Below, in pieces: positions 22,174-27,486 of a stretch of 48,565 bases of DNA. The DNA lies in IMG/VR virus record IMGVR_UViG_3300024999_000154, positions 1 to 48,565 of that record. One strand, given 5' to 3'. The notes below the pieces were generated by a model, which was given only the letters and a program-made list of their open reading frames with translations, was not told the origin of the DNA and ran no database searches. Position numbers and translations under genes: made by a program. Origin of the DNA: a virus. Each line of letters begins with the position of its first letter. The stretch's first letter is position 1.

Positions 22174-22547
22174 AATACTCCCTTCACATAAACATTCTTA
22201 ATCCCAGCATTAACAATCATTCTACGACACATGAAACACGGCGTGTCAGTAACATATATGTCGGCCCCATCAATCGCCACACCGTGTCTAGCCGCCTGGA
22301 TAATCGCATTTGCCTCTGCATGTACGCTTTTACATAATTCGTAATGTTCACCGGCTTTAATACCTAGTCTTTTACGTTCGCAGACTACGCAATGATCCTC
22401 GCCCATAGGCGTACCGTTATATCCTGTGCTTAGGATTTGTCTGTCTTTGACAATTACCGCGCCGACTTGACGACGCAAACAAGTTGATCGTGTCGATACA
22501 ACCTTCGATATGGTTGAGAAGTATTCATTCCATGATGGTCGAGTCAT
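22161..22547 (-). CDS. dCMP deaminase
   Basis: 128 residues. The zinc-dependent cytidine/deoxycytidylate deaminase signature is complete: [11 protein letters not shown] (H-A-E, about 70-72) and TPCFMC (P-C-x-x-C near 103). The N-terminal half has the extra CVVCERKR...HYELC cysteines typical of dCMP deaminases. It converts dCMP to dUMP, the substrate of the ThyX-like enzyme in this window. The next gene upstream is separated by one base. AGGAGG lies before ATG. Confidence 0.92.
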   Translation of the reverse strand: MTRPSWNEYFSTISKVVSTRSTCLRRQVGAVIVKDRQILSTGYNGTPMGEDHCVVCERKRLGIKAGEHYELCKSVHAEANAIIQAARHGVAIDGADIYVTDTPCFMCRRMIVNAGIKNVYVKGVLCTD

Positions 22548-22548
22548 T

Positions 22549-23010
22549 TTAATATATCCTCCTATTAACCCATTCCATCAATATATTCATATTACTTATT
22601 CCTCCAGATTCTAGAGCCTTAATTAGAAATAATTTATCATTCTCGGATATTTGTAAATCTTCATTTGAAGTGTATGCTTTATTCCTTGATGGCATATCCT
22701 GCAATTCTGGATGTTTTTCTTCCATCCACATGGCACCTAAAATATTCCATGCGGCAGCACAAAGATGATCTTCATCCGTCGCCCCGTCCATATACTTTAA
22801 AAGATGTCGTAGGCCGCTATCCACCATATCGCTTATAGGAATACCTTTCTCCCAATTCCTTTCTGCGTATTTTTTAGCACCAGCTTCGTAATGCTTTGAT
22901 AATCGTATTAAGGCGCACGCTGGTAATAAATCACATCGACCTTTACCCTCAGCCCTATCTCGTACTGCCCCAGTTTCATATTCTCTTCGGTTACCGCTGT
23001 CTTGTAACAT
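22549..23010 (-). CDS. DUF5664-family protein (dATP/dGTP diphosphohydrolase-like)
   Basis: 153 residues beginning [48 protein letters not shown]. This matches the DUF5664 family, relatives of which are annotated as dATP/dGTP diphosphohydrolases of the MazG-like all-alpha type. Helices carrying acidic residues ([14 protein letters not shown]) would bind metal. The C-terminal 45 residues are an extra helical tail. With dCMP deaminase it forms a nucleotide-pool unit. No promoter element lies between it and the upstream terminator. Confidence 0.78.
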   Translation of the reverse strand: MLQDSGNRREYETGAVRDRAEGKGRCDLLPACALIRLSKHYEAGAKKYAERNWEKGIPISDMVDSGLRHLLKYMDGATDEDHLCAAAWNILGAMWMEEKHPELQDMPSRNKAYTSNEDLQISENDKLFLIKALESGGISNMNILMEWVNRRIY

Positions 23011-23042
23011 CGTATTTCTCCTTTCAAATTAGATGGACAAAA

Positions 23043-23060
23043 AGAAAGCCTAAGCTTCCT
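23043..23060 (-). terminator. Terminator with stop codon in the loop (23050 gene)
   Basis: AGGAAGC/GCTTTCT stem and TTAG loop holding the stop; a T5 tail follows. The U-tract is shorter than in other copies. Confidence 0.85.
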
Positions 23061-23235
23061 CCTCTTCATCTCCGTAGAATAGATCGTTTAATTCGTTTTC
23101 TTTGATAATTCCGTTAAGTCGATTGATTCCATATAAAGCTGCTACCCCAACAACTGCCATTGGTATAGCTATTGTTAGAGCGATCGTTTTAATTTTCTCT
23201 TTCTTCTCACTTAAGTACTTTTCAATTCTAAACAT
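23050..23235 (-). CDS. Small membrane protein (P11), paralogue of 23528 protein
   Basis: 61 residues: basic start MFRIEKYLSEKKEKIK, membrane segment TIALTIAIPMAVVGVAALYG (about 17-36), acidic end ELNDLFYGDEEEEA. The order (IK-x-I-x-IA-x-P segment, LF-x-GD, acidic tail, final A) matches the 23528 protein. The tail is encoded by the terminator arm. Function unknown. Confidence 0.74.
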   Translation of the reverse strand: MFRIEKYLSEKKEKIKTIALTIAIPMAVVGVAALYGINRLNGIIKENELNDLFYGDEEEEA

Positions 23236-23259
23236 AATTAATCATCCTCTCAAGATTAC

Positions 23260-23289
23260 TTTCATTATAGGGTATGTAATCTACGCGAG
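23260..23289 (-). promoter_or_regulatory. Promoter-like element P11
   Basis: Identical over 30 bases to P7. Upstream palindrome at 23300-23320. Confidence 0.82.
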
Positions 23290-23299
23290 AGTCTGTCGA

Positions 23300-23320
23300 C
23301 AACCACCGTCGTAGACGGAT
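23300..23320. repeat. Upstream palindrome element, copy 3, centre inverted
   Basis: As the other two copies, but the palindrome centre is GTA instead of TAC, i.e. its exact reverse complement, with arms unchanged. Confidence 0.82.
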
Positions 23321-23328
23321 AGAAAAAA

Positions 23329-23346
23329 AGAAAGCCTAAGCTCCCT
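23329..23346 (-). terminator. Terminator of the 23351 gene
   Basis: AGGGAGC/GCTTTCT stem with TTAG loop, followed by T7. The stop codon TGA precedes the stem. Confidence 0.82.
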
Positions 23347-23350
23347 CATT

Positions 23351-23461
23351 TCAATGGGTTCTCATATATCGAATCGCTACCCATATAAGCCATGCTCCAC
23401 CAGTAATAATTGTCATTATTAAATCTAATATTATACTAGTGCTTCTTTGCTGATATCTCAT
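23351..23461 (-). CDS. 36-residue membrane mini-protein (P12)
   Basis: 37 codons from ATG after AAAGGAG. MRYQQRSTSIILDLIMTI is followed by TGGAWLIWVAIRYMRTH: one hydrophobic helix with aromatic ends. Similar RSTSI..DL...T.G.WLIW..IR mini-proteins are familiar to me from clostridial phages. Own promoter and terminator support expression. Too short for routine gene finders. Confidence 0.78.
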   Translation of the reverse strand: MRYQQRSTSIILDLIMTIITGGAWLIWVAIRYMRTH

Positions 23462-23485
23462 ATTAATTCTCCTTTCAAGATTCTA

Positions 23486-23515
23486 TTTCATTATAGGATA
23501 TGTTATTGGCGCGAG
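23486..23515 (-). promoter_or_regulatory. Promoter-like element P12
   Basis: Family element, CTCGCG intact, TATAAT-GAAA; 25 bases upstream of the mini-protein start. Confidence 0.8.
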
Positions 23516-23520
23516 GAAAA

Positions 23521-23538
23521 AGAAAGCCTAAGCTTTCT
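23521..23538 (-). terminator. Terminator with stop codon in the loop (23528 gene)
   Basis: AGAAAGC/GCTTTCT perfect stem, TTAG loop holding the stop, T5 tail on the minus strand. Confidence 0.88.
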
Positions 23539-23719
23539 CCTCTTTAATTATTTCTTCATTATCCCCATCAAAGAGTCCATCAAAATCATCGCCGTCGATA
23601 TCCGGCATACTAACTTTAATACCACTTAAAGCTATTATCGATATTGGTAATGTTACCGCTATCGTAATATTTTTAATAGTATTTTTATTTGTATCCCAAA
23701 AATCTCTAAATCTACTCAT
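23528..23719 (-). CDS. Small membrane protein (P13), paralogue of 23050 protein
   Basis: 63 residues from the ATG eight bases after AAGGAG (an in-frame GTG upstream is too close to it). Basic start MSRFRDFWDTNKNTIKN, membrane segment ITIAVTLPISIIALSGI (about 18-34), acidic end DDFDGLFDGDNEEIIKEEKA. Shares design with the P11 protein. Function unknown. Confidence 0.72.
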   Translation of the reverse strand: MSRFRDFWDTNKNTIKNITIAVTLPISIIALSGIKVSMPDIDGDDFDGLFDGDNEEIIKEEKA

Positions 23720-23745
23720 CTTACTCACTCCTTTTCAAGATTATG

Positions 23746-23775
23746 TTTCATTATAGGCTATGTAATTTATGCGAG
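23746..23775 (-). promoter_or_regulatory. Promoter-like element P13
   Basis: Family element; box CTCGCA, TTACATA and TATAAT-GAAA intact. Confidence 0.8.
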
Positions 23776-23790
23776 TGTATAAAGATAAAA

Positions 23791-23808
23791 AGAAAGCCTA
23801 AGCTTCCC
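23791..23808 (-). terminator. Terminator with stop codon in the loop (23798 gene)
   Basis: GGGAAGC/GCTTTCT stem, TTAG loop holding the stop, T5 tail on the minus strand. Confidence 0.86.
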
Positions 23809-23986
23809 TTCTGACAATATCATGTATCATTGGTTGTTTTTTAAGTATATTCATTTTGTTTATTACGTTAAGTATCTCATTATTGGCATCTTTTCGTCCT
23901 TGATAATATTGTGCTTTAGCGACACATATACTAGCAATAACTAAACATCCAAACACAAGTGTTACAGTTTTACCTTCTATTAACAT
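23798..23986 (-). CDS. Small membrane protein with QYYQGR motif (P14)
   Basis: 62 residues: membrane segment TVTLVFGCLVIASICVA (about 7-23), then QYYQGRKDANNEILNVINKM and a short charged tail ending RREA. The QYYQGR-x-DA-x-NE motif is shared with the adjacent P15 protein at the same distance from the membrane helix, so they are paralogues. AAGGAGG before ATG. Function unknown. Confidence 0.75.
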   Translation of the reverse strand: MLIEGKTVTLVFGCLVIASICVAKAQYYQGRKDANNEILNVINKMNILKKQPMIHDIVRREA

Positions 23987-24015
23987 ACATATTCCTCCTT
24001 AAATTAACATGTTAT

Positions 24016-24045
24016 CGTCATTATAACGTATGTAATCCATGCGAG
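24016..24045 (-). promoter_or_regulatory. Promoter-like element P14
   Basis: Family element; TATAAT followed by GACG instead of GAAA, box CTCGCA. Confidence 0.76.
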
Positions 24046-24050
24046 GAAAA

Positions 24051-24070
24051 AAGAAAGCTTAGGCTTTCTT
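24051..24070 (-). terminator. Terminator with inverted loop, stop codon in the loop (24059 gene)
   Basis: Same 8-bp AAGAAAGC/GCTTTCTT stem as at 17407-17426, but the loop is flipped (CTAA on the minus strand), so the stop is TAA, not TAG. T6 tail. Confidence 0.88.
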
Positions 24071-24250
24071 CTCGAATTTAATCTTTTCGATATCATCCAA
24101 TATGGTTTTAAGTCCATCGGTCATTTCGTTTCTAGCGTCAATTCGTCCTTGGTAGTATTGTATGCGGCTAAAACACCGACTAACAATTATTAAACCTCCA
24201 ACAAATATTGCACCACAAATTCCTAATGCAATTTTATCACTCTTATCCAT
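24059..24250 (-). CDS. Small membrane protein with QYYQGR motif (P15)
   Basis: 63 residues: MDKSDKI, membrane segment ALGICGAIFVGGLIIVS (about 8-24), then RIQYYQGRIDARNEMTDGLKTILDDIEKI and a basic tail EKKA encoded by the terminator arm. Paralogue of the P14 protein. AAGGAGG before ATG. Function unknown. Confidence 0.76.
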   Translation of the reverse strand: MDKSDKIALGICGAIFVGGLIIVSRCFSRIQYYQGRIDARNEMTDGLKTILDDIEKIKFEKKA

Positions 24251-24272
24251 AATAAATCCTCCTTAAGTATAT

Positions 24273-24302
24273 TTTCATTATAGGCTATGTATTCTACGCG
24301 AA
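24273..24302 (-). promoter_or_regulatory. Promoter-like element P15
   Basis: Family element with TTCGCG box, TATAAT-GAAA; 23 bases upstream of the 24059-24250 start. Confidence 0.8.
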
Positions 24303-24321
24303 CCACAAACAGGCAAAAAAG

Positions 24322-24350
24322 AAAAGGCATGTTATTTAAACACGCCCTTT
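24322..24350 (-). terminator. Terminator with stop codon in the loop (24336 gene)
   Basis: 12-bp stem with two wobble pairs (AAAGGGCGTGTT/AACATGCCTTTT), loop containing TAA, then TCTTTTTT on the minus strand. A different sequence from the AAGC family but the same stop-in-loop layout. Confidence 0.85.
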
Positions 24351-24629
24351 AAGGACAAACCCCAATGCTTTCGTGGTGATTATATTCGCCTTTTCATATC
24401 CCATTATTAAGGCTATTCCCAATAAGTTCCCCGCTATAATAGCCATCGTGTCTGGAGATATACGGTACGAACGTTCGTTCGTCTTCACCTTATATAACTT
24501 TTCAAGATTCTCTACTATAGCAGAATACTCCTTTGAATGTACCTCATAATTTGACATATCGATTATAATCGAATCAATCTCCTTTTCTAAATTTGTTCGT
24601 TTGTCTTTTTTGGCGAATTGTGCAAACAT
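24336..24629 (-). CDS. Conserved phage membrane-associated protein (P16)
   Basis: 97 residues: a charged helical N-terminal half (KDKRTNLEKEIDSIIIDMSNYEVHSKEYSAIVENLEKLYKVK) and a C-terminal half with ISPDTMAIIAGNLLGIALIMGYEKANIITTKALGFVLKGRV. The latter is a membrane segment plus amphipathic tail. I recognise this ISPDT-x-AI-x-AGNLLGI family from many Firmicutes phages; function not established. It is the first cassette after the holin gene. GGGAGAGG before ATG. Confidence 0.8.
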   Translation of the reverse strand: MFAQFAKKDKRTNLEKEIDSIIIDMSNYEVHSKEYSAIVENLEKLYKVKTNERSYRISPDTMAIIAGNLLGIALIMGYEKANIITTKALGFVLKGRV

Positions 24630-24658
24630 ATTATGCCTCTCCCTTCAAGACCTCCATC

Positions 24659-24688
24659 TTTCATTATAACGTGTGTTATTATCGCGAT
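24659..24688 (-). promoter_or_regulatory. Promoter-like element P16
   Basis: Family element, box ATCGCG. It is the most upstream copy in transcription order, directly after the lysis genes. Confidence 0.78.
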
Positions 24689-24699
24689 CAAGTCTATAT

Positions 24700-25038
24700 T
24701 TAAACTGGCGTACCAGAGTCCGTAGCTTTCAATATATTTTTCATATTCATAACGGCTTCTTCAATTAATTTTTGTAATTCATTTTCTGAAATAAAGATCT
24801 TCAAAACCCACGGCAATCTACTGTATATTATTCCGATTGCGTAGGCATACTTTTGTTTTCCAGCACCTTGAATATCAAATTTCCTCTCGGCTGCTAACAC
24901 GACGGCGAGTATTATACGTTTCGCCCTCGTTTTCTCTCCTCGGTAGAATAGCCACCCGATGAATAAGGCGAATAATATGATTACCAGAACGTTGTATGTC
25001 AAGGTATTCGGGTTTAAAAAGTTCATTAAAGTCGTCAT
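24700..25038 (-). CDS. LL-H-type phage holin
   Basis: 112 residues: one strong membrane segment (NVLVIILFALFIGWLFY, about 16-32), a basic stretch, and the family pattern ILAVVLAAERKF...KQKYAYAIGIIYSRLPWVLKIFISENELQKLIEEAV. This matches the LL-H holin family (phage_holin_6). It would form holes or signal the timing of lysis in the inner membrane. It lies five bases downstream of the amidase gene. Confidence 0.85.
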   Translation of the reverse strand: MTTLMNFLNPNTLTYNVLVIILFALFIGWLFYRGEKTRAKRIILAVVLAAERKFDIQGAGKQKYAYAIGIIYSRLPWVLKIFISENELQKLIEEAVMNMKNILKATDSGTPV

Positions 25039-25043
25039 TATGA

Positions 25044-25769
25044 TTAGTCCCTCCTTAATTTTAATGGAAATTGTTCGGCGTGAAAGCCTAACCTCTCAAT
25101 GTCTTGTATGGCTTTAGGCACCTTTGACTCAGCAACCCAAACAACAAGATTGACATCGGGGTCAGAAGCCTCTGTAAGGGCCTCATATGGGGCTGTGACG
25201 GGCTTAACAGCTTCCGAGTAAGGAACGTTAACGGCTCGACTTAAACCCCTACAAATGGCACTAGCGACCGTCTGATCCCACTTAGGATCTTTCATCAGTG
25301 CTTCCTCTTTAGGATTAGATATAAATCCACATTCCACTAACAAAGCAGGTCCGTCCGTCTCCCTCGTGACATGTAGATTGGCCACTTTTACTCCTCGATC
25401 AGTAAGTCCAGTTGCTAATATCATTTCTTTTTGAACTTCTCTGGCGATACGTTCTGCCCAGCCACCTAGAGCTTGTACGCACGTGGTAATTCCATGGGCT
25501 GTTGGATCGGAAAATGAATCTGTATGGATCGATAAGAAGTATTGGGGAACCCAGGCATTTGATACATCCGTAACATCGTCTAGATCCCCGTCTTGAATAT
25601 CAAGAACTTTCCATCCGTTACGACGCATATCAGCAATCACAAGAGCCCCAATTTCTTGGTTTTGCGTCGACTCTTTAAGTCCGGTTGGGCCGATTGCTCC
25701 AGGATCGAACGTTCCGTTATCCTTGGGACCGTGACCTTTGTTTACTGTTAGTTTACCAGGAGCGTTCAT
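25044..25769 (-). CDS. N-acetylmuramoyl-L-alanine amidase (endolysin)
   Basis: 241 residues. Amidase_3 catalytic zinc residues are visible: NKGHG at 9-13, an early glutamate in LKESTQNQE near 33, SIHTDS near 80 and LVECGFISN near 149 (the catalytic glutamate). The enzyme cuts the amide between MurNAc and L-alanine of the peptidoglycan stem. After the catalytic domain (about 175 residues) is a 60-residue C-terminal region with VNLVVWVAESKVPKAIQDIERLGF, resembling a truncated SPOR-like binding module. The start overlaps the preceding stop as ATGA. No signal peptide, so release depends on the holin. Confidence 0.93.
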   Translation of the reverse strand: MNAPGKLTVNKGHGPKDNGTFDPGAIGPTGLKESTQNQEIGALVIADMRRNGWKVLDIQDGDLDDVTDVSNAWVPQYFLSIHTDSFSDPTAHGITTCVQALGGWAERIAREVQKEMILATGLTDRGVKVANLHVTRETDGPALLVECGFISNPKEEALMKDPKWDQTVASAICRGLSRAVNVPYSEAVKPVTAPYEALTEASDPDVNLVVWVAESKVPKAIQDIERLGFHAEQFPLKLRRD

Positions 25770-26119
25770 TCAGAGTCCTCCTTATCTATTTTTTGTGAGA
25801 TTTCAGCCAATTTCACATTAGCTATTTCTTGATTATCAAATACTTTACGAAGTAATGCAAATTGTTCAAGTTTACATACTCCGCAATGTTTTTGATCTGT
25901 CTCGATCATCGTCTTTAAGGCTGAGTTTACTTCGGTATTCTTCTCAATTACTTGTATTAACCGTCCTTCGCGATCGAAATCCTGTTTTCGCTTTGTGTTA
26001 TCGATGGATGATAGAGTCTTCATGACTGGTATGAGCGCAACTATAATTAACGCAACTACTACAAGGAGGGTTATGATTGTACTATCACTCTGTTTCGCTA
26101 ATGTGATTGCTGAATTCAT
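25766..26119 (-). CDS. Single-pass membrane protein of the lysis group, possible second holin
   Basis: 117 residues: N-terminal membrane segment (TIITLLVVVALIIVALIPVMKTL, about 14-36), then a long charged helix with RLIQVIEKNTEVNSALKTMIETD, a CGVCKLEQF pair, and another helix. One membrane pass plus cytoplasmic coiled coil resembles XhlA/BhlA-type lysis accessory proteins. It overlaps the amidase by four bases. Holin, antiholin or pinholin cannot be told apart from sequence. Confidence 0.68.
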   Translation of the reverse strand: MNSAITLAKQSDSTIITLLVVVALIIVALIPVMKTLSSIDNTKRKQDFDREGRLIQVIEKNTEVNSALKTMIETDQKHCGVCKLEQFALLRKVFDNQEIANVKLAEISQKIDKEDSE

Positions 26120-26159
26120 TATCTACCCCTTTCGTTGATACCCATAAAATACGCTTATT

Positions 26160-26175
26160 GTATAACTAGTTATAC
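26160..26175. promoter_or_regulatory. 16-bp perfect palindrome, likely operator of the RHH-recombinase operon
   Basis: GTATAACTAGTTATAC reads the same on both strands. It lies 30 bases before the RHH gene and overlaps possible plus-strand promoter boxes (TTGATA at 26135 and TGTATA at 26159, 18 bases apart; or TTGTAT at 26158 and TACACT at 26181, 17 apart). Ribbon-helix-helix dimers bind such palindromes. Confidence 0.65.
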
Positions 26176-26205
26176 CGTGATACACTATGACTCAGGAGGT
26201 GTAAT

Positions 26206-26451
26206 GTGTCTAAGAAGCTAATGGGGATACGATTAGATCAAGAAACCACTTTGAGACTGGATGCTTGGTCGGTAATGCTAAAACAGGAAAAGACCAAAAT
26301 AATTGAAGAATCATTTTTATTATGGGAAATTAATCACCACGCATCTGAGATAATCAGCGTTCATACCATCGTTGAGGAACTCAAAAAACACTCGTTAACA
26401 TTCTATGGATTAGATAAGAGGAGTGAACTACCATGTCGACGAAAATATTAA
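26206..26451 (+). CDS. Ribbon-helix-helix DNA-binding protein
   Basis: 81 residues from GTG six bases after AGGAGG. MSKKLMGIRLDQETTLRLDAW forms the basic beta-strand and first helix, SVMLKQEKTKIIEESFLLWEI the second, the CopG/Arc-like RHH pattern; a helical tail follows. Its end overlaps the recombinase start by 19 bases, so the two are made together. It may repress its own promoter through the palindrome at 26160 and/or act as recombination directionality factor. Confidence 0.7.
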   Translation: MSKKLMGIRLDQETTLRLDAWSVMLKQEKTKIIEESFLLWEINHHASEIISVHTIVEELKKHSLTFYGLDKRSELPCRRKY

Positions 26452-27425
26452 GTTCGACCGCGGAGATTATGTTGGGTCAATTAACGACTGCTATGACAAT
26501 TACTTGCGATCTCAATAGACAACGAGTTGTCAGTATCCTATCACAATACGATATAAAGCCAGCTTTGGTAGCGATTGGTCATCCAGATCTAGCACAAAAG
26601 ATAAAGTTGTTTCTGTCTGGTAAGAAACTCGAAGGTCTAGCTGAGTCTACACTCAAAGGGTATACGCACGAACTTAGGATTTTTGCTAAACATGTATCAA
26701 AAGCAACGAGTGAGATTACTACTGCTGATCTAAGAATATACCTAAGCGAATGTGACCAACTTAAGACCGCGTCACTAGCAAAACGTCTGTCGGTACTTAA
26801 GAGTATGTTTGGTTGGCTTTCTTCTGAGGAAATTATCGCCCATGACCCAACAAAGCGTATCCGACCTTTGAAGAAGGAACAGCGAGTCGCAAAGGCGTTG
26901 ACTATTGAGGAGTTGGAAATGATTCGAGAGGCTTGTGTAAGTCCCAGAGAACGTGCGCTCGTAGAAGTCCTTTATGCAACGGGAGGAAGACTCTCTGAGA
27001 TACAGAAAATGAGCCGTAATGATATAGATTATCAGGCGCTGTCGGTGTTGGTCATCGGCAAAGGAAACAAGGAACGACCCGTATATTTTTCGTTTAAAGC
27101 TATGTATCACCTTAAGAAATACCTTATGAAACGAACCGATAAAGACCCTGCTCTATTTGTTTCTGAACGAAGGCCTCATCAAAGATTATCCTGTAGGGGG
27201 ATTGAGCGAGAGGTAAAAGTGATTGCTAAGAGATCAGAGGTCACTAAGAATGTATACCCACATATATTTCGTCACACTTTTGCTACATTAATGCTCGCGA
27301 ATGGTGCCGAATTAGCTTCGGTACAAGCGTTATTAGGTCACTCTGATCCATCAACTACGATGATATATGTCGACGTTACCAATGAGAAACGTAAACAATC
27401 ACACCACCAATACTTGGTACAATAG
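26433..27425 (+). CDS. Tyrosine recombinase, XerC/D-like
   Basis: 330 residues. All catalytic residues are present: Arg186 in ATGGRLSEI, a lysine in VIGKGNKE near 209, His277-x-x-Arg280 in HIFRHTFAT, His303 in LLGHSDPSTT and the nucleophile Tyr312 in TTMIYVDV. The N-terminal core-binding SAM-like domain spans about 55-145. There is no extra arm-binding domain, as in Xer or integron integrases, unlike lambda Int. With the RHH gene it is the only plus-strand operon. AGAGGAG lies before ATG. It ends 28 bases before direct repeat R1. Lysogenic integration is an alternative function. Confidence 0.92.
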   Translation: MSTKILSSTAEIMLGQLTTAMTITCDLNRQRVVSILSQYDIKPALVAIGHPDLAQKIKLFLSGKKLEGLAESTLKGYTHELRIFAKHVSKATSEITTADLRIYLSECDQLKTASLAKRLSVLKSMFGWLSSEEIIAHDPTKRIRPLKKEQRVAKALTIEELEMIREACVSPRERALVEVLYATGGRLSEIQKMSRNDIDYQALSVLVIGKGNKERPVYFSFKAMYHLKKYLMKRTDKDPALFVSERRPHQRLSCRGIEREVKVIAKRSEVTKNVYPHIFRHTFATLMLANGAELASVQALLGHSDPSTTMIYVDVTNEKRKQSHHQYLVQ

Positions 27426-27450
27426 CCTCCTTTTAGGGGGTTCTTTTTTG
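27425..27450 (+). terminator. Terminator of the recombinase operon
   Basis: CCTCC and GGGGG pair (one wobble) around TTTTA, followed by TTCTTTTTT on the plus strand. Confidence 0.75.
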
Positions 27451-27453
27451 CCC

Positions 27454-27486
27454 TTTATTTCGTATAATGCGTCAACTGCGTATTAA
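27454..27486. repeat. 33-bp direct repeat R1, candidate recombination site
   Basis: Matches R2 at 30 of 33 bases. Core: TAATGCG, a 7-base spacer TCAACTG, then CGTATTA, which is a near-dyad of the kind bound by tyrosine recombinases. It contains the stop codon of the tailspike gene and lies 28 bases after the recombinase gene. Confidence 0.75.

Noticed and set aside
26775-27110. Minus-strand frame opposite the recombinase
   Set aside because: Antisense shadow of a gene with all catalytic residues.
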